A stretch of 64,000 nucleotides of DNA from Veillonellaceae bacterium (GCA_012523975.1 JAAYSF010000017.1:71302-135301); one strand, 5' to 3'. Shown: positions 16,337-25,083, counted from the stretch's first letter. The notes: generated by a model from the letters alone, not told the origin. Program-made: numbers and translations.

Positions 16337-16850
16337 CAGTTAGTAGATCGGCTAATGGTGGCAACTCTGCCAACGATTTTAATCCAAAACATTGCAAGAA
16401 GTCTTCAGTTGTTCCATATAGTATTGGTCTGCCAATTGTTTCTTTACGGCCAAGTTCTTTTACTAAGCCACGATCAATAAGCGTAGCAAGCGGCTTATCT
16501 ACTTTAACCCCGCGAATAGCTTCGATTTCCTGCTTGGTTATCGGCTGTTTAAAGGCAATAACTGCAACCGTTTCCATAGCAGCAGTCGATAGCTTAGTTT
16601 CACGAACATTGGCCAACCTTTCAATGATCTCAGCTAATTCCGGTTTAGTGCATAATTGGAATCCCCCAGCAACTTCAACAATGGTAAGACCGCGATTATT
16701 ATCTGTCAAATCCTCATTCAGCTGGGCAATCAGCAGCTTAACATTGTCTTCCTCTATTTCAAGCACTTGTGCTATTTTAGCAAGCGGCAAAGGTACTCCG
16801 CTGGCAAAGAGCAAGGCTTCAACATGCCCTTTCAAATGGGAATAAAACAC
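16326..16850 (-). CDS. scpB: Segregation and condensation protein B
   Basis: ScpB is the winged-helix kleisin-associated subunit of the SMC-ScpAB condensin. The 174-residue protein has two winged-helix domains, with the conserved AVIAFKQPITKQEIEAIRGV and LGRKETIGRPILYGTTEDFLQCFGL stretches. It overlaps scpA by one base, which suggests coupled translation and matched amounts of the two partners. Confidence 0.95.
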   Translation of the reverse strand: MFYSHLKGHVEALLFASGVPLPLAKIAQVLEIEEDNVKLLIAQLNEDLTDNNRGLTIVEVAGGFQLCTKPELAEIIERLANVRETKLSTAAMETVAVIAFKQPITKQEIEAIRGVKVDKPLATLIDRGLVKELGRKETIGRPILYGTTEDFLQCFGLKSLAELPPLADLLTEQP

Positions 16851-17569
16851 TATGTATACTCCTCTCTAAGCATTAGATAAATCGGTCCGAACTGCATTTG
16901 CTGCGTTATTGCGATTCGTCGTAATTTCATTAATTCAAGAATAGCTAAAAAAGATGCAATCATTTCTGAGCGCGTACCTGACCGAATAATTGTTTCGGTG
17001 AATTTCAACTGCCCGTTATGTTTTATTAGCAAAGATATAATATCATTCATCTTATCCTGAACGCTAACTTCATCATGCTCAACTAAGGCAAAGTTAACCT
17101 TCTCATCAGTCAAGAGGGATGCCAGTGCCGATATAAGGTCATGAATTGTTAGCCCGCTTGGCAATAACACCCGTTCAGTGATTTCCTGCGGTAACCTAGT
17201 GTAATAGCGTTGGCGTTGGGATCCCATACCGTCTAAAATGCTAGCAAGCTGCTTGAATTTACGATATTCCAATAATCTTTCAATTAGTTCTTGTCGTGGG
17301 TCGCTTTCTTCTTCACTATTGTCCGCTATATGTTCCGGGCGAGGTAGCAAAAGCCGTGATTTTATCTGTAGTAAACTGGCGGCCATTACTAAAAACTCAC
17401 TAGCAATCTCAATATTAAACTCTTCCAATGCCTTTAGATATAACATATATTGTTCAGTAACTTTAGCTATCGGAATATCGTGAATATCTAATTCAGCTTT
17501 TTCAATAAGATGCATTAATAAGGCCATTGGCCCCTCAAAAACTTCTAGTTTAATCTTATAATCGTCCAT
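16850..17569 (-). CDS. scpA: Segregation and condensation protein A (kleisin)
   Basis: ScpA bridges the SMC heads in the chromosome-condensing complex. The 239-residue protein starts MDDYKIKLEVFEGPMALLMHLI and shows the N-terminal helical domain (IPIAKVTEQYMLYLKAL), an acidic linker (residues 90-105) and the C-terminal winged helix (SFLAILELMKLRRIAITQ). It lies one base after the trpS stop and overlaps scpB. Confidence 0.95.
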   Translation of the reverse strand: MDDYKIKLEVFEGPMALLMHLIEKAELDIHDIPIAKVTEQYMLYLKALEEFNIEIASEFLVMAASLLQIKSRLLLPRPEHIADNSEEESDPRQELIERLLEYRKFKQLASILDGMGSQRQRYYTRLPQEITERVLLPSGLTIHDLISALASLLTDEKVNFALVEHDEVSVQDKMNDIISLLIKHNGQLKFTETIIRSGTRSEMIASFLAILELMKLRRIAITQQMQFGPIYLMLREEYT

Positions 17570-17570
17570 T

Positions 17571-18560
17571 TTATGGTAAATTCATTACTTGGCGAACTTC
17601 TTCCATAGTTGCCGCAGCTACTTTCCGTGCTCGTTCAGCACCATACACAAGAATTTCTCTAACACGGGCCGGATTTGCCTCCAATTCGCTGCGCCGGGCA
17701 TGAATATCCGATAAGGAATCTACCATTTTTTCAGCTAAGCATTTTTTACAGTCGACACAGCCGATATTAGCATTGCCGCAGTTTTTAGCCAGTTCGCCAA
17801 TCTGGTCGTTATTGAATATCTTATGGAATGAATAAACTGTGCATACATTAGGATTACCGGGATCGGACTTCTTCACACGCTGTGGATCGGTAACCATCAG
17901 CCGCACCCGAGCTCTAAGCTCGTCAGGGCTTGCAGCAAACGGAATTTCATTACCGTATGATTTACTCATCTTGCGACCGTCTATCCCCGGAAGCACCGAA
18001 GCTTTGCCTAAAAAGGCCTTGGGCTCAGGAAATACCGGCTTATACATATTGTTGAACCGTCGCACAATTTCGCGTGATAACTCCAGATGAGGTATTTGAT
18101 CTTCACCGACTGGCACAGTATCAGCCTTATACAATATTATGTCAGCTGTCATTAACTCTGGATAACCTAAAAATCCGTATGTATTAATATCTTTGCCTTG
18201 CGAACCTAATTGCGAAATCTTATCCTTATAGGTTGGGACTCTTTCCAACCAAGATAATGGCGTCATCATTGATAATAACAAGTGTAGTTCGGCATGCTCT
18301 TTTACATGTGACTGAATAAAAATCACGTTTTTCTCAGGATCTAAACCAGCGCTAAGCCAGTCAAGTGCCATATTATGAATGTTTTCAGTTAACTTACTGG
18401 TATCTTCAAAACTTGAAGTAAGGGCATGCCAGTCTACTATACTGAAAAAACACTCGTACTCATTTTGTAATTTGACCCAGTTTTCCAGCGCTCCTAAATA
18501 ATTCCCTAAATGAAATTTACCCGAAGGTTGCATCCCGCTAAAAATCCGGCCCTTTGTCAT
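17571..18560 (-). CDS. trpS: Tryptophanyl-tRNA synthetase
   Basis: TrpRS charges tRNA-Trp. The 329-residue class I enzyme has the HIGH-like motif PSGKFHLGNYLGAL near residues 12-25 and KMSKS in GIDGRKMSKSYGN near 190-203. A GGAGGGGG ribosome site precedes the ATG. It lies between the site-2 protease gene and scpA in one operon. No T-box leader is seen upstream. Confidence 0.97.
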   Translation of the reverse strand: MTKGRIFSGMQPSGKFHLGNYLGALENWVKLQNEYECFFSIVDWHALTSSFEDTSKLTENIHNMALDWLSAGLDPEKNVIFIQSHVKEHAELHLLLSMMTPLSWLERVPTYKDKISQLGSQGKDINTYGFLGYPELMTADIILYKADTVPVGEDQIPHLELSREIVRRFNNMYKPVFPEPKAFLGKASVLPGIDGRKMSKSYGNEIPFAASPDELRARVRLMVTDPQRVKKSDPGNPNVCTVYSFHKIFNNDQIGELAKNCGNANIGCVDCKKCLAEKMVDSLSDIHARRSELEANPARVREILVYGAERARKVAAATMEEVRQVMNLP

Positions 18561-18574
18561 TTAAATTCCCCCTA

Positions 18575-19195
18575 CTATATAAAAATGTGAATTACAGTGC
18601 GAATAATAATGTCAAGCAATGAAGTAATCGGATAAATAATGGTGCCTATAATACCAAGATAGATGAGTCCGATTAGTATAAAAGTGCCATAAGGTTCTAT
18701 ACGATCAAATATCTCACTATACCGTGCCGGCAATAAACTGGATAAGATCTTCGAACCATCTAGCGGCGGAACAGGCACTAAGTTAAATATTGCGAAGATA
18801 AGATTATAGACATATGTCAAGCGCAGAATAGCATATACCCAGCTACTTAACATCTGCATTTCTCCCAAGATCGCCATGAGCAGTGCAACTATAAAGGCCA
18901 TAAGAATATTGGATCCAGGACCAGCGAACGATACTAGTATCATACCTTTACGCCATTCACGAAAATTATTAGGATTAATCGGTACTGGCTTAGCCCACCC
19001 GAACTGCACAAGCCATAACATTAGAAGTCCAATGGGATCTAAATGCGAAATTGGATTTAAGGTTAGACGTCCCAAAAACTTTGGCGTAGGATCGCCCATC
19101 CAGACTGCTGCCCGAGCATGAGCATATTCGTGTATTGTTAATGCAATGAGTAAGGCCGGAATACGAAAAATCATATCCTGATCGAAGCCAAACAT
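18575..19195 (-). CDS. Site-2 protease family (M50) membrane metalloprotease
   Basis: This 206-residue membrane protein is an M50-family peptidase of the YwhC type. The zinc site HExxH is His22-Glu23-xx-His26 (TIHEYAHARAA), and the second motif is VPPLDGSKI. About five hydrophobic helices are visible. ATG 19195 has a GAGG site at good spacing, and is preferred over a GTG ten codons upstream. It is the first gene of the trpS-scpA-scpB operon. The substrate is unknown; homologues near scpAB are widespread in Firmicutes. Confidence 0.88.
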   Translation of the reverse strand: MFGFDQDMIFRIPALLIALTIHEYAHARAAVWMGDPTPKFLGRLTLNPISHLDPIGLLMLWLVQFGWAKPVPINPNNFREWRKGMILVSFAGPGSNILMAFIVALLMAILGEMQMLSSWVYAILRLTYVYNLIFAIFNLVPVPPLDGSKILSSLLPARYSEIFDRIEPYGTFILIGLIYLGIIGTIIYPITSLLDIIIRTVIHIFI

Positions 19196-19284
19196 TAGTT
19201 TCCTCACGTAGTCGTATTTGTCCACTCCAAGGCAAAGGCAAAATATAACTGTTCATTATTATAACTGAAAACCGGCTTTAACGC

Positions 19285-19312
19285 AAAATAGAAGACCAAT
19301 GCCTGGTCTTCC
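19285..19312 (-). terminator. Rho-independent terminator after the lysA remnant
   Basis: A perfect stem GAAGACCA/TGGTCTTC is followed by TATTTTG on the minus strand. It lies about 20 bases past the end of the lysA pseudogene and was probably its original terminator. Confidence 0.7.
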
Positions 19313-19330
19313 TTATTATTTCAAGCTCAA

Positions 19331-19992
19331 CTATGTTTTATATTTTTTTCCTTTTGGTAAAACATCTTTATTTACCAAGTCTAGATAACTTTCGCGCTTA
19401 ACAACCTCATCTGCGCTTCCGTTTTGATTCCAAGAAGCGCTTGACCATTTGCGATGGCCATTCCAAATTTAGAGTCGATCATACCGGTTTTAATATAATG
19501 ATGAGTAAGAGCATCAATACCCGGTGAAACTCTTAATAATATTTTTTGTTTAACCTTTTTCTCTTGTGTTAAATTGTTAAGCAAATCGAGTTCGTAAAAA
19601 TTATCAACAACAATACAACCGATCCTTGCCTCCAGAGCCAGTTCAATTTCGCTATACGTTTTATTATTGCCATGAAAGTTAATACGGTCAACAGGATAAA
19701 TCAACACTAAGCGCAGAATATAGTTCGCCTCCCGAAACAACATCTAGCCCCATGTCTTCCTCCTCAATTAATTTACACACAGCCGCTGTAGAAAACACTT
19801 TACATGCATAAATCACTTCAAATTTTGGATAGTATTTTTTAAAAGAATCTACATACGCCTTACAGTTTGGCGAATTTTGTTTTCATCCATTACATACAGA
19901 GGAGTGCCAAATACTTTTACTAGCTCAGTGGCGTCGCATCCCCCGATTTCTAAATGCCCAAGAGCATTTACCTTCATTATACCTTGCATCAT
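19331..19992 (-). pseudogene. lysA: Decayed diaminopimelate decarboxylase gene
   Basis: The minus strand encodes pieces of LysA (lysine from meso-diaminopimelate) in more than one frame. The N-terminus, VNALGHLEIGG then VFGTPLYVMDENKIRQTV, ends at a TAG. The next piece, YVDSFKKYYPKFEVIYACKV to DVVSGGELYSALSV, continues in a second frame and stops. The third, PVDRINFHGNNKTYSEIELA to TGMIDSKFGMA, is in another frame. The last, EVVKRESYLDLVNKD, is the normal LysA C-terminus, joined directly after about residue 215, so an internal part near 180 residues long has been deleted. A functional lysA must exist elsewhere if the cell makes lysine this way. Confidence 0.9.
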
Positions 19993-20243
19993 ATTTAAAT
20001 ACCCCTTTCAAAAAAGCACTAGTTAACCCAAGTAACATCAGTTACGTCGGACGCGAAGCAATATATAATCCGAATATTAACCATCTAAAGAAATAGTAAT
20101 CTCCTGACATTTCTATATAATTTTATTTAACTTTATTGAATTATAACGTGATCGGCCTGTTAAATGCCTACATTGTTGCTTTTATAAGCCCCGAATAAAT
20201 TGTAATCAGCCTACAAAAAATAAAAGAAAAAGGAGGGGTATTA

Positions 20244-20996
20244 TTGCAAAAATTCACTAAGAATTTAAAAGTTATAAACTGTATAATAACGGTTGCTGTT
20301 ATCTCTTTTCTACTCGTCGGCTGCGGCATGATGACCCCAGCCCAAAAGCCTGATGTTGGTCCTGCTGGCAAACCTGTAGAGTCTAAACCAAATCCCCCGC
20401 TGCTTGAGAGATTTTACTCGCCACCGCCTGAGCTCTACGATCTTGAAGCAACTGCCGGTGTCTTATTTGAGGGTATCAATAAAGAAAACTGGGAACAAGC
20501 AGAGGCCGGATTTAATAATTTACAAACCATATGGGTAAATGCCAAACCGCTAGTTGGCGATAAAAAAGGTGTTAAAGAAGCAGATAAGGCCCTTCAAGAA
20601 TTATCAACAGCTATTGCCGATAAGAAAATTACTAACTCTTACGAAAACCTCAACCAGTTTATGGGCAGCATTGGAGACATTGCTAAATCGTATAAACTCT
20701 CACCACTTTCAAGTATAATTGGCGTTAGCAATGCGGTAAGAAATGTTAACTTCTATGTTGAAGACAAGGATTGGCCGAAGGCAGCGTCTAAAGTTAAAGA
20801 ACTGGAAGGTATCTGGGGCAATGCTAAACCTACTATGGAGCAAGTAGGTATATTAGATGAAGTAACAAGAACCCATTCTTTGATAAAACAAATGAAAGAT
20901 GCCGTAAATGCCGAAAATAAAGGTGCCATTGAAGAGCATACCGCTAATATTAACGAAAGCCTTGGCTATATTCGCAACTTCTTCCGCGAAAAATAA
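20244..20996 (+). CDS. Lipoprotein with two repeated helical segments, unknown function
   Basis: A TTG start with an AGGAGGGG site gives 250 residues. The N-terminus is a lipoprotein signal with the lipobox LVGC (Cys27), so the mature protein is lipid-anchored outside the cytoplasmic membrane. A Pro-rich linker (about 32-55) precedes two similar helical units: NWEQAEAGFNNLQTIWVNAKP and DWPKAASKVKELEGIWGNAKP, about 100 residues apart. I know no function. It is convergent to spoVAF, from which a shared terminator separates it, and divergent from the lysA remnant. Confidence 0.85.
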   Translation: MQKFTKNLKVINCIITVAVISFLLVGCGMMTPAQKPDVGPAGKPVESKPNPPLLERFYSPPPELYDLEATAGVLFEGINKENWEQAEAGFNNLQTIWVNAKPLVGDKKGVKEADKALQELSTAIADKKITNSYENLNQFMGSIGDIAKSYKLSPLSSIIGVSNAVRNVNFYVEDKDWPKAASKVKELEGIWGNAKPTMEQVGILDEVTRTHSLIKQMKDAVNAENKGAIEEHTANINESLGYIRNFFREK

Positions 20997-21002
20997 AGAT
21001 TA

Positions 21003-21049
21003 AATAATACAAGGGGCTATCTCATCGAGACAGCCCCTTGTATTAATTT
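21003..21049. terminator. Bidirectional terminator between the lipoprotein gene and spoVAF
   Basis: A 13-base stem AATACAAGGGGCT/AGCCCCTTGTATT (21006-21044) has A/T-rich flanks on both sides and serves the plus-strand lipoprotein gene and the minus-strand spoVA cluster. Confidence 0.85.
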
Positions 21050-22556
21050 AATCTTTATCGCCCTTATTTTTATTTTTATCTTTGCCTTTAGTAGTCTCAA
21101 TTCTATCTTGGTCTTGCGGCTTTAATACTGCTGGCCGTAGCACTTTATCAGGAATTGGCAACCGGAATAAAACGTCTTTGAGCGCCGTAAAATTAAAGGG
21201 TAAGATAGGCCACAAATAGGAAACACCGAAGGATTTAGTAAAGAGCATTGCTACCAAAATTCCTCCCAAGGCTAATAAAAAGCCTGGCAGCTTGAATAGA
21301 AATACAGCAACAACTAGGATTAGGCGAAAAAATCGCATAGCCATGGCAAATTCCATACTTGGTGTAGCAAATGAGCCCACGGCTGCTACCGCTGTATAAA
21401 AAATTACCTCATTTCCGAATAGCCCCACTTGTGTAGCAAAATCCCCTAGCATAAAAGCTCCGATAAAACCAAGTGCGGTAGCTTGCGGTGAAGGAACATG
21501 AACTGTAGCCATCCTTACAATTTCTACTCCTATTTCCGCTAAGATAAACTGTATCCCTATTGGCAGAGCACCAGCCTCACGCGGTCCTAAGAAAGCAAGC
21601 GGTTCTGGCAGAAGCTGCGGCTGTAATGCGAATGCAAGCCATAGTGGCGGCAAAATTAGCGATAATAATACGGCAAACAACCTTACCATACGAAGATAAG
21701 AACCTATAACCACATTTTGTCTAAACTCTTCTGCATGTTGTACATGATGGAAGAAGGTTGTTGGTAAAATCATAATATTCGGCGACGTATCCACAATTAG
21801 ACAGACATGACCTTCTAAAAGGTGAACTGCCGCAACGTCCGGTCGTTCGGTATATCGGACTTTAGGCAAAGGATTCCACTTACTGCCTTTAACTACGTAT
21901 TCCTCTATAGTCCGTTCAGCCATAGGTATACCATCAATACTGATATTATTGAGCCGTTCTTTTATAGTGTCTACTAACTCAAGATTTGTAATATCTTTAA
22001 TGTAACAAACTGCTATATCAGCTCGTGACCGTGAACCAACTTTAACGATTTCAAATCTGAGATTTGGATCACGTAGCCGCCGGCGTATCAATGCGGTATT
22101 AAAGACAATTGTCTCAACAAATGAATCGCGCGACCCGCGCGTTACTTTCTCGATATTTGACTCAGATGGCGACCTACTCGGATATGCCCTGGCATCAAGA
22201 ACTAAGACTTGGCTTTCTCCTTCAACAAAGAATAGCATTTCACCAGACAATAAACTTGTTAGGGCATCATTCATATTGTCAATAAGTTTTACCTGCGAAT
22301 GAGTTGCTCTTGAATAATACAGCTTTTGAAACAAGTTGAGTGATAACTCCTCTTGATTAAACGCTACCATCTCTTCAAAAACGTTACTAATTAAAATGTC
22401 ATTGACCATGCCATTGATTGAAAATGAAGCTGCACGTTTGCGTCCGACCTTATATTCACGAAAAACGACGTCAAAGCTTTCACCGACCCCTACTAGGTCT
22501 TTTACGTAATTAATATTAACGTCGATATCTTTATCAATCTTGCGTTCTATGACCAT
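21048..22556 (-). CDS. spoVAF: Stage V sporulation protein AF, GerA family
   Basis: This 502-residue protein is a GerA-type germinant-receptor A-subunit homologue as encoded at the end of spoVA operons. The soluble N-terminal half has GSRSRADIAVCYIKDI and DGIPMAERTIEEYV. The membrane half holds about five helices, with LPTTFFHHVQHAEEFRQN, GPREAGALPIGIQFILAEIGVE and SYLWPILPFN. The C-terminal tail is very Lys/Asp-rich. It overlaps spoVAEa by 23 bases. In Bacillus, SpoVAF helps DPA release in germination. Confidence 0.94.
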   Translation of the reverse strand: MVIERKIDKDIDVNINYVKDLVGVGESFDVVFREYKVGRKRAASFSINGMVNDILISNVFEEMVAFNQEELSLNLFQKLYYSRATHSQVKLIDNMNDALTSLLSGEMLFFVEGESQVLVLDARAYPSRSPSESNIEKVTRGSRDSFVETIVFNTALIRRRLRDPNLRFEIVKVGSRSRADIAVCYIKDITNLELVDTIKERLNNISIDGIPMAERTIEEYVVKGSKWNPLPKVRYTERPDVAAVHLLEGHVCLIVDTSPNIMILPTTFFHHVQHAEEFRQNVVIGSYLRMVRLFAVLLSLILPPLWLAFALQPQLLPEPLAFLGPREAGALPIGIQFILAEIGVEIVRMATVHVPSPQATALGFIGAFMLGDFATQVGLFGNEVIFYTAVAAVGSFATPSMEFAMAMRFFRLILVVAVFLFKLPGFLLALGGILVAMLFTKSFGVSYLWPILPFNFTALKDVLFRLPIPDKVLRPAVLKPQDQDRIETTKGKDKNKNKGDKD

Positions 22557-23130
22557 AATTTACGCCACTCCGTTTCAAAACTTCCTCAATCGCCTTCTTT
22601 GTAATCGGTGCACCACGCCTGATATCATCTGCTTTATCCATTTTTCCGATATCCCCAACACCAATTATTACTGGTACTTCGATATCGTTTAGAACATCTA
22701 CGGTATCACCAGTGATTCGTGTATCATGTCGACTTCCTTGCTTTATCTCACCATTCTTGTCAACCGAACTAGCAACGATATCGCCTGACATTGTAACACT
22801 GGCATCAACTTCAACACCGTTAATGCCGGTTGTATTAGATGCTACCGCCACAGCCCCGAGTACCTCTATATCGGGATGTGACGCCACATATTCCATGGCT
22901 CGCTCACCTAAGCCTTTGCTACTCTCACCGCGATCGTCAAACATAACTAATACCGGATCATAAGGTACTGTTTTTAATAAAGCGACAATTTCCTTACCGC
23001 TTATTGGGGTTGGATTTCCTGCCGAAGCTGATATACATCTTAACCCTAACGAGTTTCCTATCTCCTCAATAACTTGTTGGGCGACTCGGTCCCCGTCAGT
23101 TATAAGTATAACCCGCACCTTTTTCGGCAA
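22534..23130 (-). CDS. spoVAEa: Stage V sporulation protein AEa
   Basis: This soluble 198-residue protein matches SpoVAEa, starting MPKKVRVILITDGDRVAQQV at a TTG with a GAGGTGA site. Family stretches are RCISASAGNPTPISG, VPYDPVLVMFDDRGE and IPVIIGVGDIGKMD. In Bacillus it lies between spoVAEb and spoVAF. Here it keeps the position before spoVAF, but two additional genes separate it from spoVAEb. Confidence 0.92.
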   Translation of the reverse strand: MPKKVRVILITDGDRVAQQVIEEIGNSLGLRCISASAGNPTPISGKEIVALLKTVPYDPVLVMFDDRGESSKGLGERAMEYVASHPDIEVLGAVAVASNTTGINGVEVDASVTMSGDIVASSVDKNGEIKQGSRHDTRITGDTVDVLNDIEVPVIIGVGDIGKMDKADDIRRGAPITKKAIEEVLKRSGVNYGHRTQD

Positions 23131-23142
23131 AATTGTGTCACC

Positions 23143-23802
23143 TCACGATTTTTTATTACTACTTTCCCCTAGTAAATTGCTAATTTGGTTTGCAATTTTT
23201 TCACTTTCACTTATGACTTGTTTCAGTTTCTGCAAACTAGTTTCCAGTTCATTAGCAAGCTCGTATTGTGCTTTGGCCAACACTTGACTGGCTGTTTGAA
23301 CAGCTAGTGCCGACGATTCATTATTTTGCTTGGAAGACTGCGATTTCGCATTAGAATTACTCTGAGACTTCTGGTTCTGATTATCTGATTTCATAAGAAT
23401 TTGACTGAATAAGTTTTCCAAGTTCTTAGCAGGCTGATTTTCAGCCTGGCTATCGGAATTAGGCTGATTCTGTTCCTCTCCTTGCTGCTGTTGCTGCCCC
23501 GACTGTGGCGTTAACTGAGAGCTAGGATTGTTCATTTGCTGCTGATTTTGGCCCGCACCTTGCTGTAACTGCAGTAGTTCAAGCTGACTATTTACTTTTT
23601 GCAGCAAATCCAAAATCGCCTGATTATTGGCAGAGCTACTGCTACTGGCTTGAGCTTGTGCAAAGCCTTTTGCTAAATCGGTCACAATGTTAGCATCACA
23701 ATTATTATCACTGCCATATTCTTCAAGATTCTCTGTTAAAGTGCTAGTATTTTTACCGGGTGACTTTAAATTAAGGTGATTACGCATTGTTCTTCTCGAC
23801 AC
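23143..23802 (-). CDS. Gln/Asn/Ser-rich coiled-coil protein in the spoVA cluster, unknown function
   Basis: I do not recognise this family. GTG 23802, six bases after GGGAGTG, is the best start (219 residues); a TTG six codons earlier has no good site. The basic N-terminal 20 residues precede a short coiled coil (LDLLQKVNSQLELLQLQQ). A long low-complexity region rich in Gln, Asn and Ser follows (about residues 82-165), then a C-terminal helical coiled coil (ANELETSLQKLKQVISESEK). There is no signal peptide or membrane helix. The composition resembles some spore coat or spore matrix proteins. It sits between an M50-like gene and spoVAEa. Confidence 0.75.
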   Translation of the reverse strand: MSRRTMRNHLNLKSPGKNTSTLTENLEEYGSDNNCDANIVTDLAKGFAQAQASSSSSANNQAILDLLQKVNSQLELLQLQQGAGQNQQQMNNPSSQLTPQSGQQQQQGEEQNQPNSDSQAENQPAKNLENLFSQILMKSDNQNQKSQSNSNAKSQSSKQNNESSALAVQTASQVLAKAQYELANELETSLQKLKQVISESEKIANQISNLLGESSNKKS

Positions 23803-23820
23803 TTTTTTCACTCCCAACAA

Positions 23821-24210
23821 TTACAGAAAATGCCACGAGCTAGCAATGAAAGACAATACTGCAAATCTTAGATTGAGTACAGCAAACGGGTTTCTTAACT
23901 TAGCTGCTGGGTTAAAAATATTTCTAAGCTTTTCCTGATCAATGCCTCCAGATGCAGCACAAAATACGTAATTTGCCAAAGGTCCACTAAGGGCAAACAA
24001 AACAGTCACCGACCAATCACTTTGATTAATGAATGTTGCTGAACCAAATGCTCCGGCTGATATTATAGCGTCAATTCGCCCACTTATTACAAGAGCCATT
24101 AACATACGCCCTATTTCGTGAACGAAAACAGTTATCAGCCCATAATGCGGATAGCGTATTCCAATCGCTAGTATTGTAATGCATAATCCGATTAGATCAA
24201 TTGCTACCAA
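23821..24210 (-). CDS. Small M50-like membrane protein with a degenerate zinc motif
   Basis: A TTG start with AAAGGGG gives 129 residues with about three to four hydrophobic helices. The segment LITVFVHEIGRMLMALVISG (His31, Glu32) resembles the HExxH helix of site-2 and SpoIVFB-type proteases, but the second His is Arg35, and ALSGPLANYVF resembles the following M50 helix. It is therefore probably a non-proteolytic relative. It follows spoVAEb by five bases, inside the spoVA cluster, where no such gene is known in Bacillus. Confidence 0.72.
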   Translation of the reverse strand: MVAIDLIGLCITILAIGIRYPHYGLITVFVHEIGRMLMALVISGRIDAIISAGAFGSATFINQSDWSVTVLFALSGPLANYVFCAASGGIDQEKLRNIFNPAAKLRNPFAVLNLRFAVLSFIASSWHFL

Positions 24211-24215
24211 AGCAT

Positions 24216-24569
24216 TTACCCCTTTGGATTAAAGATTACCGCCATTAGAAAACCAAAAACTACCGCGGCCATTATACCAGCTGCAGTTGCCTTTAATGCA
24301 CCGGTGAATACCCCCATAATCCCTATTTTCGCAACTTCTTCGATAGTGCCAGATACTAATGTGTGTCCAAATCCTAATAAAGGTACGGTAGCACCTGCTC
24401 CGGCAAAGTCTACTAATGGCTGGTAAATGCCAATTCCACTTAAAATACCGCCAGAAACAACAAATAAAACTAATACATGTGCAGGCGTTAGCGGTGTTAG
24501 GTCCATTAAAAGCTGTCCTATCACACAAATTAAACCGCCAATTAAAAATGCCAATAAGTACGACTGCAC
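24216..24569 (-). CDS. spoVAEb: Stage V sporulation protein AEb
   Basis: SpoVAEb is an integral membrane subunit of the SpoVA channel for calcium-dipicolinate in the forespore membrane. The GTG at 24569 with AGGAG upstream gives 117 residues starting MQSYLLAFLIGGLICVIGQL, the usual family start; a longer reading to 24620 is discarded. The motif LLGFGHTLVSGTIEEVAKIG and a homologous fold to SpoVAC are visible. In Bacillus spoVAD lies between spoVAC and this gene; here only 55 bases separate them. Confidence 0.93.
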   Translation of the reverse strand: MQSYLLAFLIGGLICVIGQLLMDLTPLTPAHVLVLFVVSGGILSGIGIYQPLVDFAGAGATVPLLGFGHTLVSGTIEEVAKIGIMGVFTGALKATAAGIMAAVVFGFLMAVIFNPKG

Positions 24570-24624
24570 GTCTTTTTCTCCTTTCGCCCTCACGATCAGG
24601 TTTGATTTTGTTATCAACATTATG

Positions 24625-25083
24625 TTAATGCAAAATCCAGTATATTAGCCCTATAAAAAAGGCGGTCACCATTCCATAAACTAATACAGGTCCTGCTACC
24701 ACAAACATTTTAGCACCAATCCCAAATACATAACCCTCGCGCTTAAATTCCATTGCCGGAGCAACAATCGAATTTGCAAATCCTGTTATTGGTACAACCG
24801 AACCGGCACCTGCCCTACGTCCCAGTTCGTCATAGATGCCAAGTCCGGTAAAAAACGCTCCGAGAAAGACCAGGACGACTGAGCTTAACGCTGAAGCCTC
24901 TTTTCTGGCGATGCCCGCGTCCATAAAGGCATTTTGGAAGAATTGACCAAGCGTACAAATTAGTCCGCCAACTACAAAAGCCCAAACTATGTTTTTGAGT
25001 AGGGGTGGTTTCGGCGAAACCTGATTAACTTTCTCTTGATATTTCTGATGTTCGTCTTTGTTTTGTTGTCCGTAGCTTGCCAT
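24625..25083 (-). CDS. spoVAC: Stage V sporulation protein AC
   Basis: SpoVAC is a mechanosensitive-channel-like membrane subunit for dipicolinate movement across the inner spore membrane. The 152-residue protein has a soluble charged N-terminus (QQNKDEHQKYQEKVNQVSPK), several helices and the family motifs GGLICTLGQFFQ and VPITGFANSIVAPAMEFKREG. The ATG has an AGAGGTG site. It is the first gene of the cluster and carries a sigma-G-type promoter upstream. spoVAA and spoVAB are not upstream, as in clostridial clusters. Confidence 0.95.
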   Translation of the reverse strand: MASYGQQNKDEHQKYQEKVNQVSPKPPLLKNIVWAFVVGGLICTLGQFFQNAFMDAGIARKEASALSSVVLVFLGAFFTGLGIYDELGRRAGAGSVVPITGFANSIVAPAMEFKREGYVFGIGAKMFVVAGPVLVYGMVTAFFIGLIYWILH

